Assembly: GCA_003219495.1 (NCBI GenBank) | Contig: QHOZ01000001.1 | Coordinates: forward strand, 1 to 29,344 | Source of the DNA: Verrucomicrobiota bacterium | GTDB lineage: Bacteria; Verrucomicrobiota; Verrucomicrobiae; Chthoniobacterales; UBA10450 | Reading direction: 5' to 3' | Length of the DNA: 29,344 nucleotides | In this document: positions 9,359 through 16,300 of the stretch, piece by piece | Layout: the number at the start of each line of letters is the position of its first letter | How positions within the stretch are numbered: the first letter of the stretch is position 1 | The notes under the pieces: generated by a model | Told to the model about the DNA's origin: nothing | What the model saw: only the letters and a program-made list of their open reading frames with translations | Databases searched by the model: none | Position numbers and translations under genes: made by a program

Positions 9359-9899
9359 AAGAAGGCGTGACGCCGCGCTCCGTCTCGATCGGGCCCGGCA
9401 ATTTCAATTTCCCGAACACGGCATGGACGGAGACCGCTTCGGGATGATTTTCCCAAGCCGCCGCAGTGAGCATTCGAATCAATATTCTTCGATAGCGCTC
9501 GGAATCGCTCCGGCCGATCGCATCCAGCAAACTGCCGAGCCGCAATTCCGCCGCGCGTGAATCAACGCTCGGCAAATCGTCGTCAACGCTGCCGTCGCGA
9601 TTGTGAAACTCAAACGCCAGTTTGTAACTCTCCGGAACGTTCGGAGCGAAAAAGCCGTAGGCGCCTTCAATTCCGGCACAATGCAAATATCCGACCAGAA
9701 TCTGTTTCGCCGGATTGGGGCGGGATTGTTTAGGGGTTGTCGACCCTTCCTTCTCCGCGGGCGATGCCGTGCTACTCCGAGAAAGCGGAATGACGGTCAG
9801 GCCGTTGGCGATCAACCACCCGAGTTGCCGGACGGAGATTGCGGTGATGAAAAAGAGCTGAAGCGCGAGCCACGCCAGACAAATATTCTTCCGGCGCAC
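9312..9899 (-). CDS. Membrane-anchored protein of unknown function, partner of HTTM gene
   Basis: A 195-aa protein with one N-terminal hydrophobic helix (about 8-25) that could be an uncleaved anchor or signal. It is followed by a low-complexity Ser/Pro/Lys linker (about 40-66) and a soluble domain. The segment GAYGFFAPNVPESY (about 79-92) recalls the FAPNP motif of small membrane-anchored proteins often found beside HTTM genes (for example DUF5819-type proteins), but I cannot assign a family. The final 47 bases overlap the HTTM gene on the same strand. The overlap and shared strand suggest the two products work together at the membrane. Confidence 0.7.
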   Translation of the reverse strand: MRRKNICLAWLALQLFFITAISVRQLGWLIANGLTVIPLSRSSTASPAEKEGSTTPKQSRPNPAKQILVGYLHCAGIEGAYGFFAPNVPESYKLAFEFHNRDGSVDDDLPSVDSRAAELRLGSLLDAIGRSDSERYRRILIRMLTAAAWENHPEAVSVHAVFGKLKLPGPIETERGVTPSYEFIAAYDFERPAPK

Positions 9900-9923
9900 G
9901 CTCAGCTCTCGTTAACCAATTAT

Positions 9924-10334
9924 TCAGTTATCGAAAGTGGCTTCGATGGCCACCTTGTCAGCCTCAGTGGCGCACGAAATATTCTGAGTCACATTGATGC
10001 CGGTCGGTTTTGTATCGCTGCCGCTCGCGGCCGCTGTTTCCGAAACTGGAACCGGTAAAGCTGCTGAAACATCAGCGGTGGATTTCGGACATTTCTTCTT
10101 CACATCCCCATTTTGCTTGCGGTGAGTGATGCAATACTTTTTCGAGTGTTTCTTGAGGATGTCGGTTTCCCATTTGTCGACATCGTTGTCATAAGGCGCT
10201 TTGAGCTTCTGATAGCTCGGGAGATCAATGTCGTACGGGCCGGATTGAGCAAAGCTGCGGAGTGTTAAGAACAAGGCGCAGGCGACGACGGCGAGGCCAA
10301 GCGCAATGGTAATAAGGCGGCGTGGAGTTTTCAT
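9924..10334 (-). CDS. Small secreted protein of unknown function
   Basis: A 136-aa protein with a clear signal peptide: MKTPRR, a hydrophobic stretch about 8-27, and a likely cleavage after FAQ near residue 30. The mature part has a charged, lysine-rich region with two Cys (KKYCITHRKQ and KKKCPKS) and a third Cys near the end (ISCATE), so disulphide bonds in the periplasm are possible. The middle is rich in Ala, Ser and Thr and probably flexible. I do not recognise the family. It lies 24 bp upstream of the HTTM pair on the same strand. Confidence 0.65.
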   Translation of the reverse strand: MKTPRRLITIALGLAVVACALFLTLRSFAQSGPYDIDLPSYQKLKAPYDNDVDKWETDILKKHSKKYCITHRKQNGDVKKKCPKSTADVSAALPVPVSETAAASGSDTKPTGINVTQNISCATEADKVAIEATFDN

Positions 10335-10405
10335 AGCAAACGCGGGTTTGCCCTAACGAGTGGCAAATAACAAGCTAAAAGTAAGTCCGCACGCGGCAGA
10401 CAGCT

Positions 10406-10777
10406 TTAATCGAGAGCCGCGCTGTGTGTGACGCGAACGGACGCATAAGCGGCATCGCGCAAAACAAATTTGCGAATTTCCACAGTGATCCTGCGAGCGT
10501 GGAATTTGCACAAGAGGTGGGACGCGAGCTCGCTCGCCAGGGTTTCGAGAAGCTTTGAAGATTGTCTTCCAATGAAACTTTTCACTTCGCGGCAAAGGAG
10601 TGAGTAATCGACCGTGCGCTCGACTGAGTCTTTCATATCGCGAAGATCGCCCGCCGGCGTGATCGTAATGTTCAAAACCAGGCGCTGCTGCCTCTTGCGT
10701 TCGGCCGCCGAAACTCCGATGCGTGCCATGACCCTGAGCTGCTCGATGTGAATTTCCGGCTGCGCGCTATCTGTCAT
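10406..10777 (-). CDS. folB: Dihydroneopterin aldolase-type FolB
   Basis: A 123-aa protein from the ATG at 10777 (MTDSAQPEIHIEQLRVMAR). The upstream in-frame ATG at 10867 would add 30 residues unlike the family. The sequence follows the FolB pattern: LRVMARIGVSAAERKRQQRLVL, the DYSLL block after SVERTVDY, LLETLASELASHLL, and a C-terminal strand pair ending ASVRVTHS. FolB converts 7,8-dihydroneopterin to 6-hydroxymethyl-dihydropterin and glycolaldehyde in folate synthesis; the active enzyme is an oligomeric tunnelling-fold ring. The gene stands alone, divergent from the sigma factor gene. Confidence 0.82.
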   Translation of the reverse strand: MTDSAQPEIHIEQLRVMARIGVSAAERKRQQRLVLNITITPAGDLRDMKDSVERTVDYSLLCREVKSFIGRQSSKLLETLASELASHLLCKFHARRITVEIRKFVLRDAAYASVRVTHSAALD

Positions 10778-10969
10778 GATTAGTGAAGGTGCGGTCCGAC
10801 ATTTGCGCTGATTTTCGTCATTCGCGAAAGTTTTTTGGGAACTTCGGTCCGCAAATCTCGTATTCAATTATAGAGACCAAGGTGTCCAGCAGGAAACCGC
10901 GTTCGCCCCAGATTGCGCGAGAGCCTTTAGGCTTGTCGCAGGGTAGGCAAAAACTCATGATCGCCACCC

Positions 10970-11677
10970 GTGAAAACCGAACCGGCGTCCGGCGATACCG
11001 TCCATCCTGTCCGGTTCAAAACGACACGCTGGACCGTGGTCCTTTCGTGCGCCAAGGCGAGCGGCGCTCCGGAAATTGCGCGGGAAGCGCTGACCGAGCT
11101 TTGCCGCGCGTATTGGCGTCCGGTCTACGCGTTGATTTGCAGCCACGGTCATTCGCCTGTGGACGCACAGGATTTAACCCAGGACTTTTTTGTGATGCTG
11201 CTTAAGGGAAATCTGCTCTCGCTGGCTGATCCGTCGCGCGGACGTTTCCGGCGCTTATTGCGGAGGACGGTAGAGAATTTTTTGAGCGATAAACATCAGT
11301 TGTCGCTTAGCCAAAAGCGCGGCGGGACTCTGGAATTTGTTCCGTGGGATGAGGAGCGAATCTTCGACGTGCGATGGGCCGCGACGATTGCGGAAGCAGC
11401 CTTGCGCCGCTTGGGCGAAGAATGTGAACGGCGCGGCCGACTGAGAGTTTTCACAGCATTGAGCAAATTTTTAAGCACCGAGCGCGTAGAAATTTCTTAT
11501 ACATCACTCTCCACTTCACTTGGCGTCTCGGAAGCAACTGTGAAGCGAGCGCTTCATCGGCTTCGTGTGCGTTATCGCAAGATTTTGCGCGAAGAAGTTG
11601 CGCGCACGGTGACGAGCCCGGCCGACATTGACGACGAGCTTCGGTATTTGTGCGCAGCGTTGGCGAGCGAACAATGA
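10970..11677 (+). CDS. ECF-type RNA polymerase sigma factor, kinase-linked
   Basis: A 235-aa sigma-70 family protein starting at a GTG. TTRWTVVLSCA (about 18-28) and LCRAYWRPVYALI lead into region 2, with DAQDLTQDFFVMLL (about 65-78) as the core-binding and -10 recognition helices. Region 4 near the C-terminus has the helix-turn-helix SLGVSEATVKRALHRLRVRYR (in outline). This subtype is frequent in Verrucomicrobiota, Planctomycetota and Acidobacteriota and is usually paired with a Ser/Thr kinase rather than an anti-sigma factor. Its TGA overlaps the kinase ATG in ATGA at 11674-11677, a sign of translational coupling. It probably directs transcription of a local or stress regulon under control of the kinase, which is inference from the pairing. 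Confidence 0.9.
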   Translation: MKTEPASGDTVHPVRFKTTRWTVVLSCAKASGAPEIAREALTELCRAYWRPVYALICSHGHSPVDAQDLTQDFFVMLLKGNLLSLADPSRGRFRRLLRRTVENFLSDKHQLSLSQKRGGTLEFVPWDEERIFDVRWAATIAEAALRRLGEECERRGRLRVFTALSKFLSTERVEISYTSLSTSLGVSEATVKRALHRLRVRYRKILREEVARTVTSPADIDDELRYLCAALASEQ

Positions 11678-14382
11678 ACGACGAGAAAAAGTTTCCCCCA
11701 GGATTGACCGACCTGCCTGTTGGCGCAGTCGGAAGTTATTCCCGTTGTCGCTGTGGATCGATTGTCCGTGTCGCGTCCGGCCTGTGCGCGAGTTGCTTGT
11801 TGCGGCGCGGCCTGGATTCAAGCGAGAACGAGACCGAAGATTTCGATGCGTTTCTTGCCACGGTTGATGTTCCGGACCGCGATTGGCAACTCGGACTCTA
11901 TCGCATTTTGGAGGAAATCGGCCGCGGTGGAATGGGCGTCATTTATCGCGCGCGGCATATTCCCTCGCAGCGCGTGGTCGCGCTCAAGCGCGTGCTCAAT
12001 TATCACAGCGACTCGCAGGAAACTCTCTGTCGGTTTCAGCGCGAAGCGCGCGCGGCGGCCAGCCTGGATCATCCAAATATTCTTCCAATCTACGACGTCG
12101 GCGTAACCGAAGATCAACTTCCATTCTTCACGATGAAGTTTGCTGTCGGCGGCAGTTTGCTCGGCGCGATGCAGACGTTTCGCGATTCGCCACGGCGCGC
12201 AGTGAAATTGATGGCCGGTGTGGCGATGGCGATCGATCATGCGCACGGCCAGGGAATTCTTCATCGCGACCTGAAGCCGGGAAATATTCTTCTCGACGCA
12301 CGTGGCGAGCCGCTGGTGAGCGACTTTGGTTTGGCGAAATGGTTGGAAGCAAGCGGGGATCTGACGCGAACGCTCACGGTCTTCGGTACGCCAGGTTACA
12401 TTGCGCCGGAACAAGCCGATCAAACAATGGCGCGTCTCACACCGGCCGCCGACATTTACAGTCTCGGTGCAATTTTGTTTGAGCTTCTTAGCGGACGGCC
12501 GCCGTTTCTCGGCGAACACGCGCTCGCGGTGATGCGGCAAGCCGCGGAGAATGAAGCGCCCAAACTGCGCTCGATCGTGCCGAAACTTTCGCGCGATCTC
12601 GAAACTATTTGTGCGCGCTGTCTGCAACGGCAGCCCGAGCTCCGCTATTCCTCGGCCGGTGCGCTAGCCGAAGATCTCGAGCGCTGGTTGGATGGACGAC
12701 CAATTACCGCGCGCCCACTCTCAGTGCCGGCGCGGATTTATCGCTGGGCGCGACGGAGACGCGCATTGGCTAGCGCTTTGGCAATCTGTCTCGTTTGCGC
12801 AGGCGTTCTCGTCACGCGCCAGCTGCAAAATTGGAACCTCCAGAAAGAAGTCCGCAAGGGCGAGCTCTCGAAAAACTCGGTCGCGGTTTTGCCGTTTCTC
12901 GATCTCGACACGGCCACGGTTCAGTCGCTTTTGACCGCAAAGCTGGCGAAACATTTTGAAACAGCGCTTGGTTCGCTCGGCAACGTGCGCGTCGTGACGG
13001 CTGAAAATACAATCCGTCCCAAAGCCGCGATGCGCGACTTGCAAACGCGGAGTGCACTTTTCGGCACGCTCCGTAAAGTCGATGGCAACACCCGCCTGTC
13101 GATCCAGCTTCTGACCGCGGATGGCGATTTGCTTTTTCAACGCGTTGTCGATTTAGCGAGTCCGGAGCAGTTAACGAACGATTTGGCGCCAACGCTCTTT
13201 TCCGTGATTAGCGCCAACGATTGGTCGAATTCGATTGCGGCGAATCGCGATCCCGGCCTGCGTAATGAGCAGACGCGCGAATTACTTTCGGCCGGCCGCG
13301 AACTCACTTTCCGTTACCGGGTCGCCGACTTTGATCGCGCGATCAACTGTTTCGAAAAAGCGCTGCATTTGGAGCCGCGCTCCGCTTTGGCGCACGCGTA
13401 TCTCGCCAGTGCCGCGGCGGCGCACACGCATTATCTCTCAAACCCAAACCTGCTGACTTACGCCCAACGCGAAGCGGAAGAAGCATTGCGTTTAGCGCCC
13501 AATTCCGGCGACGTTCTGCGCGTTCTCGCAGGCATCGATTACCAACGTGGGCTCTTTCGCCGTGCTCTCGAAGATGGATTGCGCGCAATTGAAACCGGCG
13601 CGCCCGATGGAAAATCCGCCGCCATGTTGGGAATGGTTTATCACGAGCTTGGCCGGCCCGATCAAGCATTGCGCTGGTTGGAGATCGCGAAAGCTTTTGA
13701 TCCGCGACCTGGCGAGTATGAATATCACATCGGCGATTGCTGGTCCGCGTTGGGCGATTACGACAAAGCGGAAATCGCATATCGCCGTGCGAACGATCTC
13801 CACCCCGAGCGCGGGCAAGGCGTGGTTGGGATGTCGCTGCTGTATTTGCTTCGCGCAGATTTTGGACAGGCGCGGGCGTTATGCCGGGAAGCGGAGCGCT
13901 TGAATCCAGATAGTCCGGAAAACGCGCAACTTGCCGCTCAAATCGAATTTTTCGCGCGCAATTTCCCCGCCGCTAAGAAAATCTACAGCGTTCTCGATCG
14001 CCAGGATGCGCACGGGGGCGGAAGTTTTTATGGTAGCGTTAGCTACAAATCCGCGCTTGGCCGGATTGATCTCGACGCAAAATCCTCGGCGGCCGTTCAA
14101 CTCCTAAAACAGTCGCTCGCGCGCGAACAATTGCAGTTGAGCTCGGCCCCGGATAACCCGGGCTTTCTATACCAGATCGCAGCGATCGAGTCGTCTCTCG
14201 GCGAAAACGAGAACGCGGTCGCGTATCTGCAGCAGGCCATCGCAGCCGGTTGGGCGGATTATCGCTCGCTCTCGCTCGATCCGCGCTTTGACAACATCGC
14301 GAGCGACCAGCGCGTTCAAGCACTCATCGGTCGAGTAAAATTGAAAATGGAGGAATTTCACAAGGAAGTCAGGGATCACTAA
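11674..14382 (+). CDS. Membrane-anchored Ser/Thr protein kinase with TolB-N and TPR domains
   Basis: 902 aa from the ATG at 11674; an ATG 24 bases upstream is possible but the ATGA overlap with the sigma gene favours this one. A zinc-ribbon-like head has C25xC27 and C38xxC41. The kinase domain spans about 76-340: glycine loop G83-RGGMG, ATP Lys105, catalytic H197-R-D199 with K201 and N204, D217-F-G, and A244-P-E. One membrane helix follows (about 364-381), then KNSVAVLPFLDL, start of a TolB N-terminal-like domain, and TPRs over about 540-890. The kinase is thus cytoplasmic and the TPR part probably periplasmic, or the reverse. It likely controls the overlapping sigma factor. The peptide gene starts 25 bp downstream on the same strand. 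Confidence 0.93.
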   Translation: MNDEKKFPPGLTDLPVGAVGSYSRCRCGSIVRVASGLCASCLLRRGLDSSENETEDFDAFLATVDVPDRDWQLGLYRILEEIGRGGMGVIYRARHIPSQRVVALKRVLNYHSDSQETLCRFQREARAAASLDHPNILPIYDVGVTEDQLPFFTMKFAVGGSLLGAMQTFRDSPRRAVKLMAGVAMAIDHAHGQGILHRDLKPGNILLDARGEPLVSDFGLAKWLEASGDLTRTLTVFGTPGYIAPEQADQTMARLTPAADIYSLGAILFELLSGRPPFLGEHALAVMRQAAENEAPKLRSIVPKLSRDLETICARCLQRQPELRYSSAGALAEDLERWLDGRPITARPLSVPARIYRWARRRRALASALAICLVCAGVLVTRQLQNWNLQKEVRKGELSKNSVAVLPFLDLDTATVQSLLTAKLAKHFETALGSLGNVRVVTAENTIRPKAAMRDLQTRSALFGTLRKVDGNTRLSIQLLTADGDLLFQRVVDLASPEQLTNDLAPTLFSVISANDWSNSIAANRDPGLRNEQTRELLSAGRELTFRYRVADFDRAINCFEKALHLEPRSALAHAYLASAAAAHTHYLSNPNLLTYAQREAEEALRLAPNSGDVLRVLAGIDYQRGLFRRALEDGLRAIETGAPDGKSAAMLGMVYHELGRPDQALRWLEIAKAFDPRPGEYEYHIGDCWSALGDYDKAEIAYRRANDLHPERGQGVVGMSLLYLLRADFGQARALCREAERLNPDSPENAQLAAQIEFFARNFPAAKKIYSVLDRQDAHGGGSFYGSVSYKSALGRIDLDAKSSAAVQLLKQSLAREQLQLSSAPDNPGFLYQIAAIESSLGENENAVAYLQQAIAAGWADYRSLSLDPRFDNIASDQRVQALIGRVKLKMEEFHKEVRDH

Positions 14383-14396
14383 AAAACCACCAGCCT

Positions 14397-14400
14397 GGAG
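14397..14400 (+). promoter_or_regulatory. Shine-Dalgarno site of the peptide gene
   Basis: GGAG lies seven bases before the ATG at 14408, one of the clearest ribosome binding sites in a window where most genes have weak ones. It supports the 103-aa peptide gene as real and separately translated from the kinase. Confidence 0.6.
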
Positions 14401-14407
14401 AAACTAA

Positions 14408-14719
14408 ATGAGAAAGTGGACTAACCCGGACGACAAGAAAGCGGCGTGCATCGCCGTTTTGAACAAGATCGCGAGCGACAAGGCATTCGGCGACAAATGT
14501 CTGAAGTCAGACGAGTTCGCACGAAACGCGTTCCGCACCGTGGGCGAGATTGATGTTCCGGACAGCGCCAAGGTGGTGTTCCTGCCGGAAGGCGATGTCG
14601 ATAATTCCAAACGCGACGGCACAGGCTCGCTCGTGCTCGAGCTTCCGCCGATCGACAATGGGAAAATGCCAAATCGTCATGCGATGGAGTATGTGCGATG
14701 CTCATACATCGTCTGGTAA
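14408..14719 (+). CDS. Small peptide with NHLP-like leader, candidate RiPP precursor
   Basis: 103 aa. Residues about 12-81 resemble the nitrile-hydratase-alpha-like leader (NHLP) of some ribosomally made, modified peptides: an amphipathic helix (AVLNKIASDKAFGDK), a second helix (SDEFARNAFRTVG), then IDVPDSAKVVFLPEGD and a strand ending SLVLELPP at 74-81. The NHLP leaders I know end in a similar hydrophobic strand and LPP. The tail after this (82-103) is the possible core; it is only 22 residues, ends RCSYIVW, and has a single Cys98 and a single Ser99. It has no double-glycine cleavage site. It follows the kinase by 25 bp and converges on the LanM-like dehydratase gene nine bases away. It could instead be a regulatory or substrate peptide of the kinase unit; the NHLP resemblance is by eye only. 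Confidence 0.6.
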   Translation: MRKWTNPDDKKAACIAVLNKIASDKAFGDKCLKSDEFARNAFRTVGEIDVPDSAKVVFLPEGDVDNSKRDGTGSLVLELPPIDNGKMPNRHAMEYVRCSYIVW

Positions 14720-14728
14720 GGGAGCTAG

Positions 14729-16300
14729 TTAGGTTTTTCTTTCAGGCGCTCCAAGACAAACGCGGCGTCCCAACACTCGCGATGCGCTTTTGAGTTGCGC
14801 AATTGCGGCTGAAAATTCCTTCGAAGAAATCGGTCCACGACGATGGCGCTCCGAAAACTTCGGGATGTCGCAACGAAACAACGCGCACGCTTCGGCCACA
14901 GCGACGGCGCGCGTGGCTGCTGACGCGGAACATTTTTGTGCGAGCCAGCGACGCCGCTTATTCCGCGAGGTCATCCGGTCGGACATGAGCGATTCAACTA
15001 AGATGCGGGCGTACTCTGCGCTTGGGCGGAATAGGGTGCGTGTCTCGCGCGGCCACCTCGCTGCCGAGATTATTTGTTTGTAAAACTTCCGAGCTGATTT
15101 CCGATTCGCAAAAATCGCGGCGACAGTTTCGAAACCGCGCACGAGTTCATTGATGTAATGGACGGGAGATTGTGGAATCCCGTTATACGTCGGCCAGCAC
15201 GATACTCGGTCGGTTCTGGCAAGCGTTGCGTCGAGTGGCGCAATTCCTTCGTAGAAACCGGCGCGATCGCGGGCCGTGAGAGGAACGAGACCGGTTTGCA
15301 GGAGAAATGAAAGCCGTTGCCGATCTTTTGAACGCGTTCGGCGTCCTCGAGATTCCTTTGATCCGATCAGCTCCGCGTCCAGCAAGATCGGTTGCATCCC
15401 AACCGCGAGCCAATTTTCCCGGTGCAGATCCGAAGCGCCCAGAATTTGCGCGAGCGCGACCTGCGCTCCCCAACGAAAATAAAACGAGCGCACTGCGCTC
15501 GAGGATCGGCAATCTGTTCGACGAAGAAATTCCATCCAGTGATAATTTTTTCGCGCGAGCAGCGTTGGAATTTTGAAGCGCGAATCGACTCCGTTGCGAT
15601 TTAGCCAGCGCAGCGCTGCAAACCAGAGTTTCTCGCCGTCGCAACGACGCGGTTTGTAGATCACTCTGCGCTTCGGCGAAAATCCAACACGCGTGACCGT
15701 CCTCCCGCAATCGTGTGGGTCCGACAAGCTTGGCCGAATTGCGATTACGCGAAGCGCGCGTCGATCGGGTGCGAAATGTTTACGCAACAGTGCGCGATCT
15801 CTTTTCAGTCGAACGATTAATTCTTTCTGCGCGTGAATCCACGCGCTGACAATTTGCGCCGCGGTTTCGAGCAATCCTGGAAACGTTCGAGTCGCTTCGT
15901 TCAGTGAGAAGCCAGTTCTTTTGTTCGAGCCCCGCGCGAGCGCTCTGCTTGCGATTTGCTCGATTCGCAACGTGGGTCCGAGCGCAAACAACAAACGCTT
16001 GTTTAAATCTTGCGCCAGGCTCCCCCACGCGGACGCCGCGATCATTCTTTTGGCAGGAGGTGGCGCACGACTTTGTAACTTCGTTACTGCAAAAGTCGCG
16101 AGCGGCGCAAGGGCTCGCTCGATGGTTGCCGGCGATGTTCGGCGACGCTTCTTCAGGAGAAGTCGCAATTCGCGCGCGATTCGCTCGGGGTTTTCGATCA
16201 AAGAAATTGCCGCTGTGTTGCGTACGCGAGAAACTTTCGCAGTCCATCGATGCGGTGCCGCGCACGCGTCCCGGGGAGCTCTGCCATGATCGGTTTCCAC
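14729..16300 (-). CDS. Stand-alone LanM-type (DUF4135) dehydratase without cyclase domain
   Basis: 523 aa from the ATG at 16300; a TTG at 16201 that overlaps the peroxidase stop (TTGA) is an alternative giving 490 aa. The body matches the N-terminal dehydratase half of class II lanthipeptide synthetases, which phosphorylates Ser/Thr of a precursor and eliminates phosphate. Visible landmarks: D194-P-H196 followed by GRTV, YK216-PR, Y253HWMEF, D291-L-H293-RE-N296, D308-A-E310, R421TLFRPS427 and DIPKF at 478-482. Spacing between the D-x-H, Lys, DxHxxN and DxE elements equals that of CylM as I remember it; the Thr of the elimination pair appears as Ser427. Full LanM proteins are about 1000 aa with a C-terminal LanC zinc cyclase; that half is absent here and no LanC gene is in the window. 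Likely substrate: the adjacent NHLP-like peptide, by context only. Confidence 0.85.
   Translation of the reverse strand: METDHGRAPRDACAAPHRWTAKVSRVRNTAAISLIENPERIARELRLLLKKRRRTSPATIERALAPLATFAVTKLQSRAPPPAKRMIAASAWGSLAQDLNKRLLFALGPTLRIEQIASRALARGSNKRTGFSLNEATRTFPGLLETAAQIVSAWIHAQKELIVRLKRDRALLRKHFAPDRRALRVIAIRPSLSDPHDCGRTVTRVGFSPKRRVIYKPRRCDGEKLWFAALRWLNRNGVDSRFKIPTLLARKNYHWMEFLRRTDCRSSSAVRSFYFRWGAQVALAQILGASDLHRENWLAVGMQPILLDAELIGSKESRGRRTRSKDRQRLSFLLQTGLVPLTARDRAGFYEGIAPLDATLARTDRVSCWPTYNGIPQSPVHYINELVRGFETVAAIFANRKSARKFYKQIISAARWPRETRTLFRPSAEYARILVESLMSDRMTSRNKRRRWLAQKCSASAATRAVAVAEACALFRCDIPKFSERHRRGPISSKEFSAAIAQLKSASRVLGRRVCLGAPERKT

Noticed and set aside
10838..10866. GGAACTT followed by TATTC upstream of the sigma gene, a possible ECF autoregulatory promoter
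   Set aside because: The -35-like half fits ECF promoters, but the -10 part has no clear GTC or CGTC, and no second copy was found to support it.
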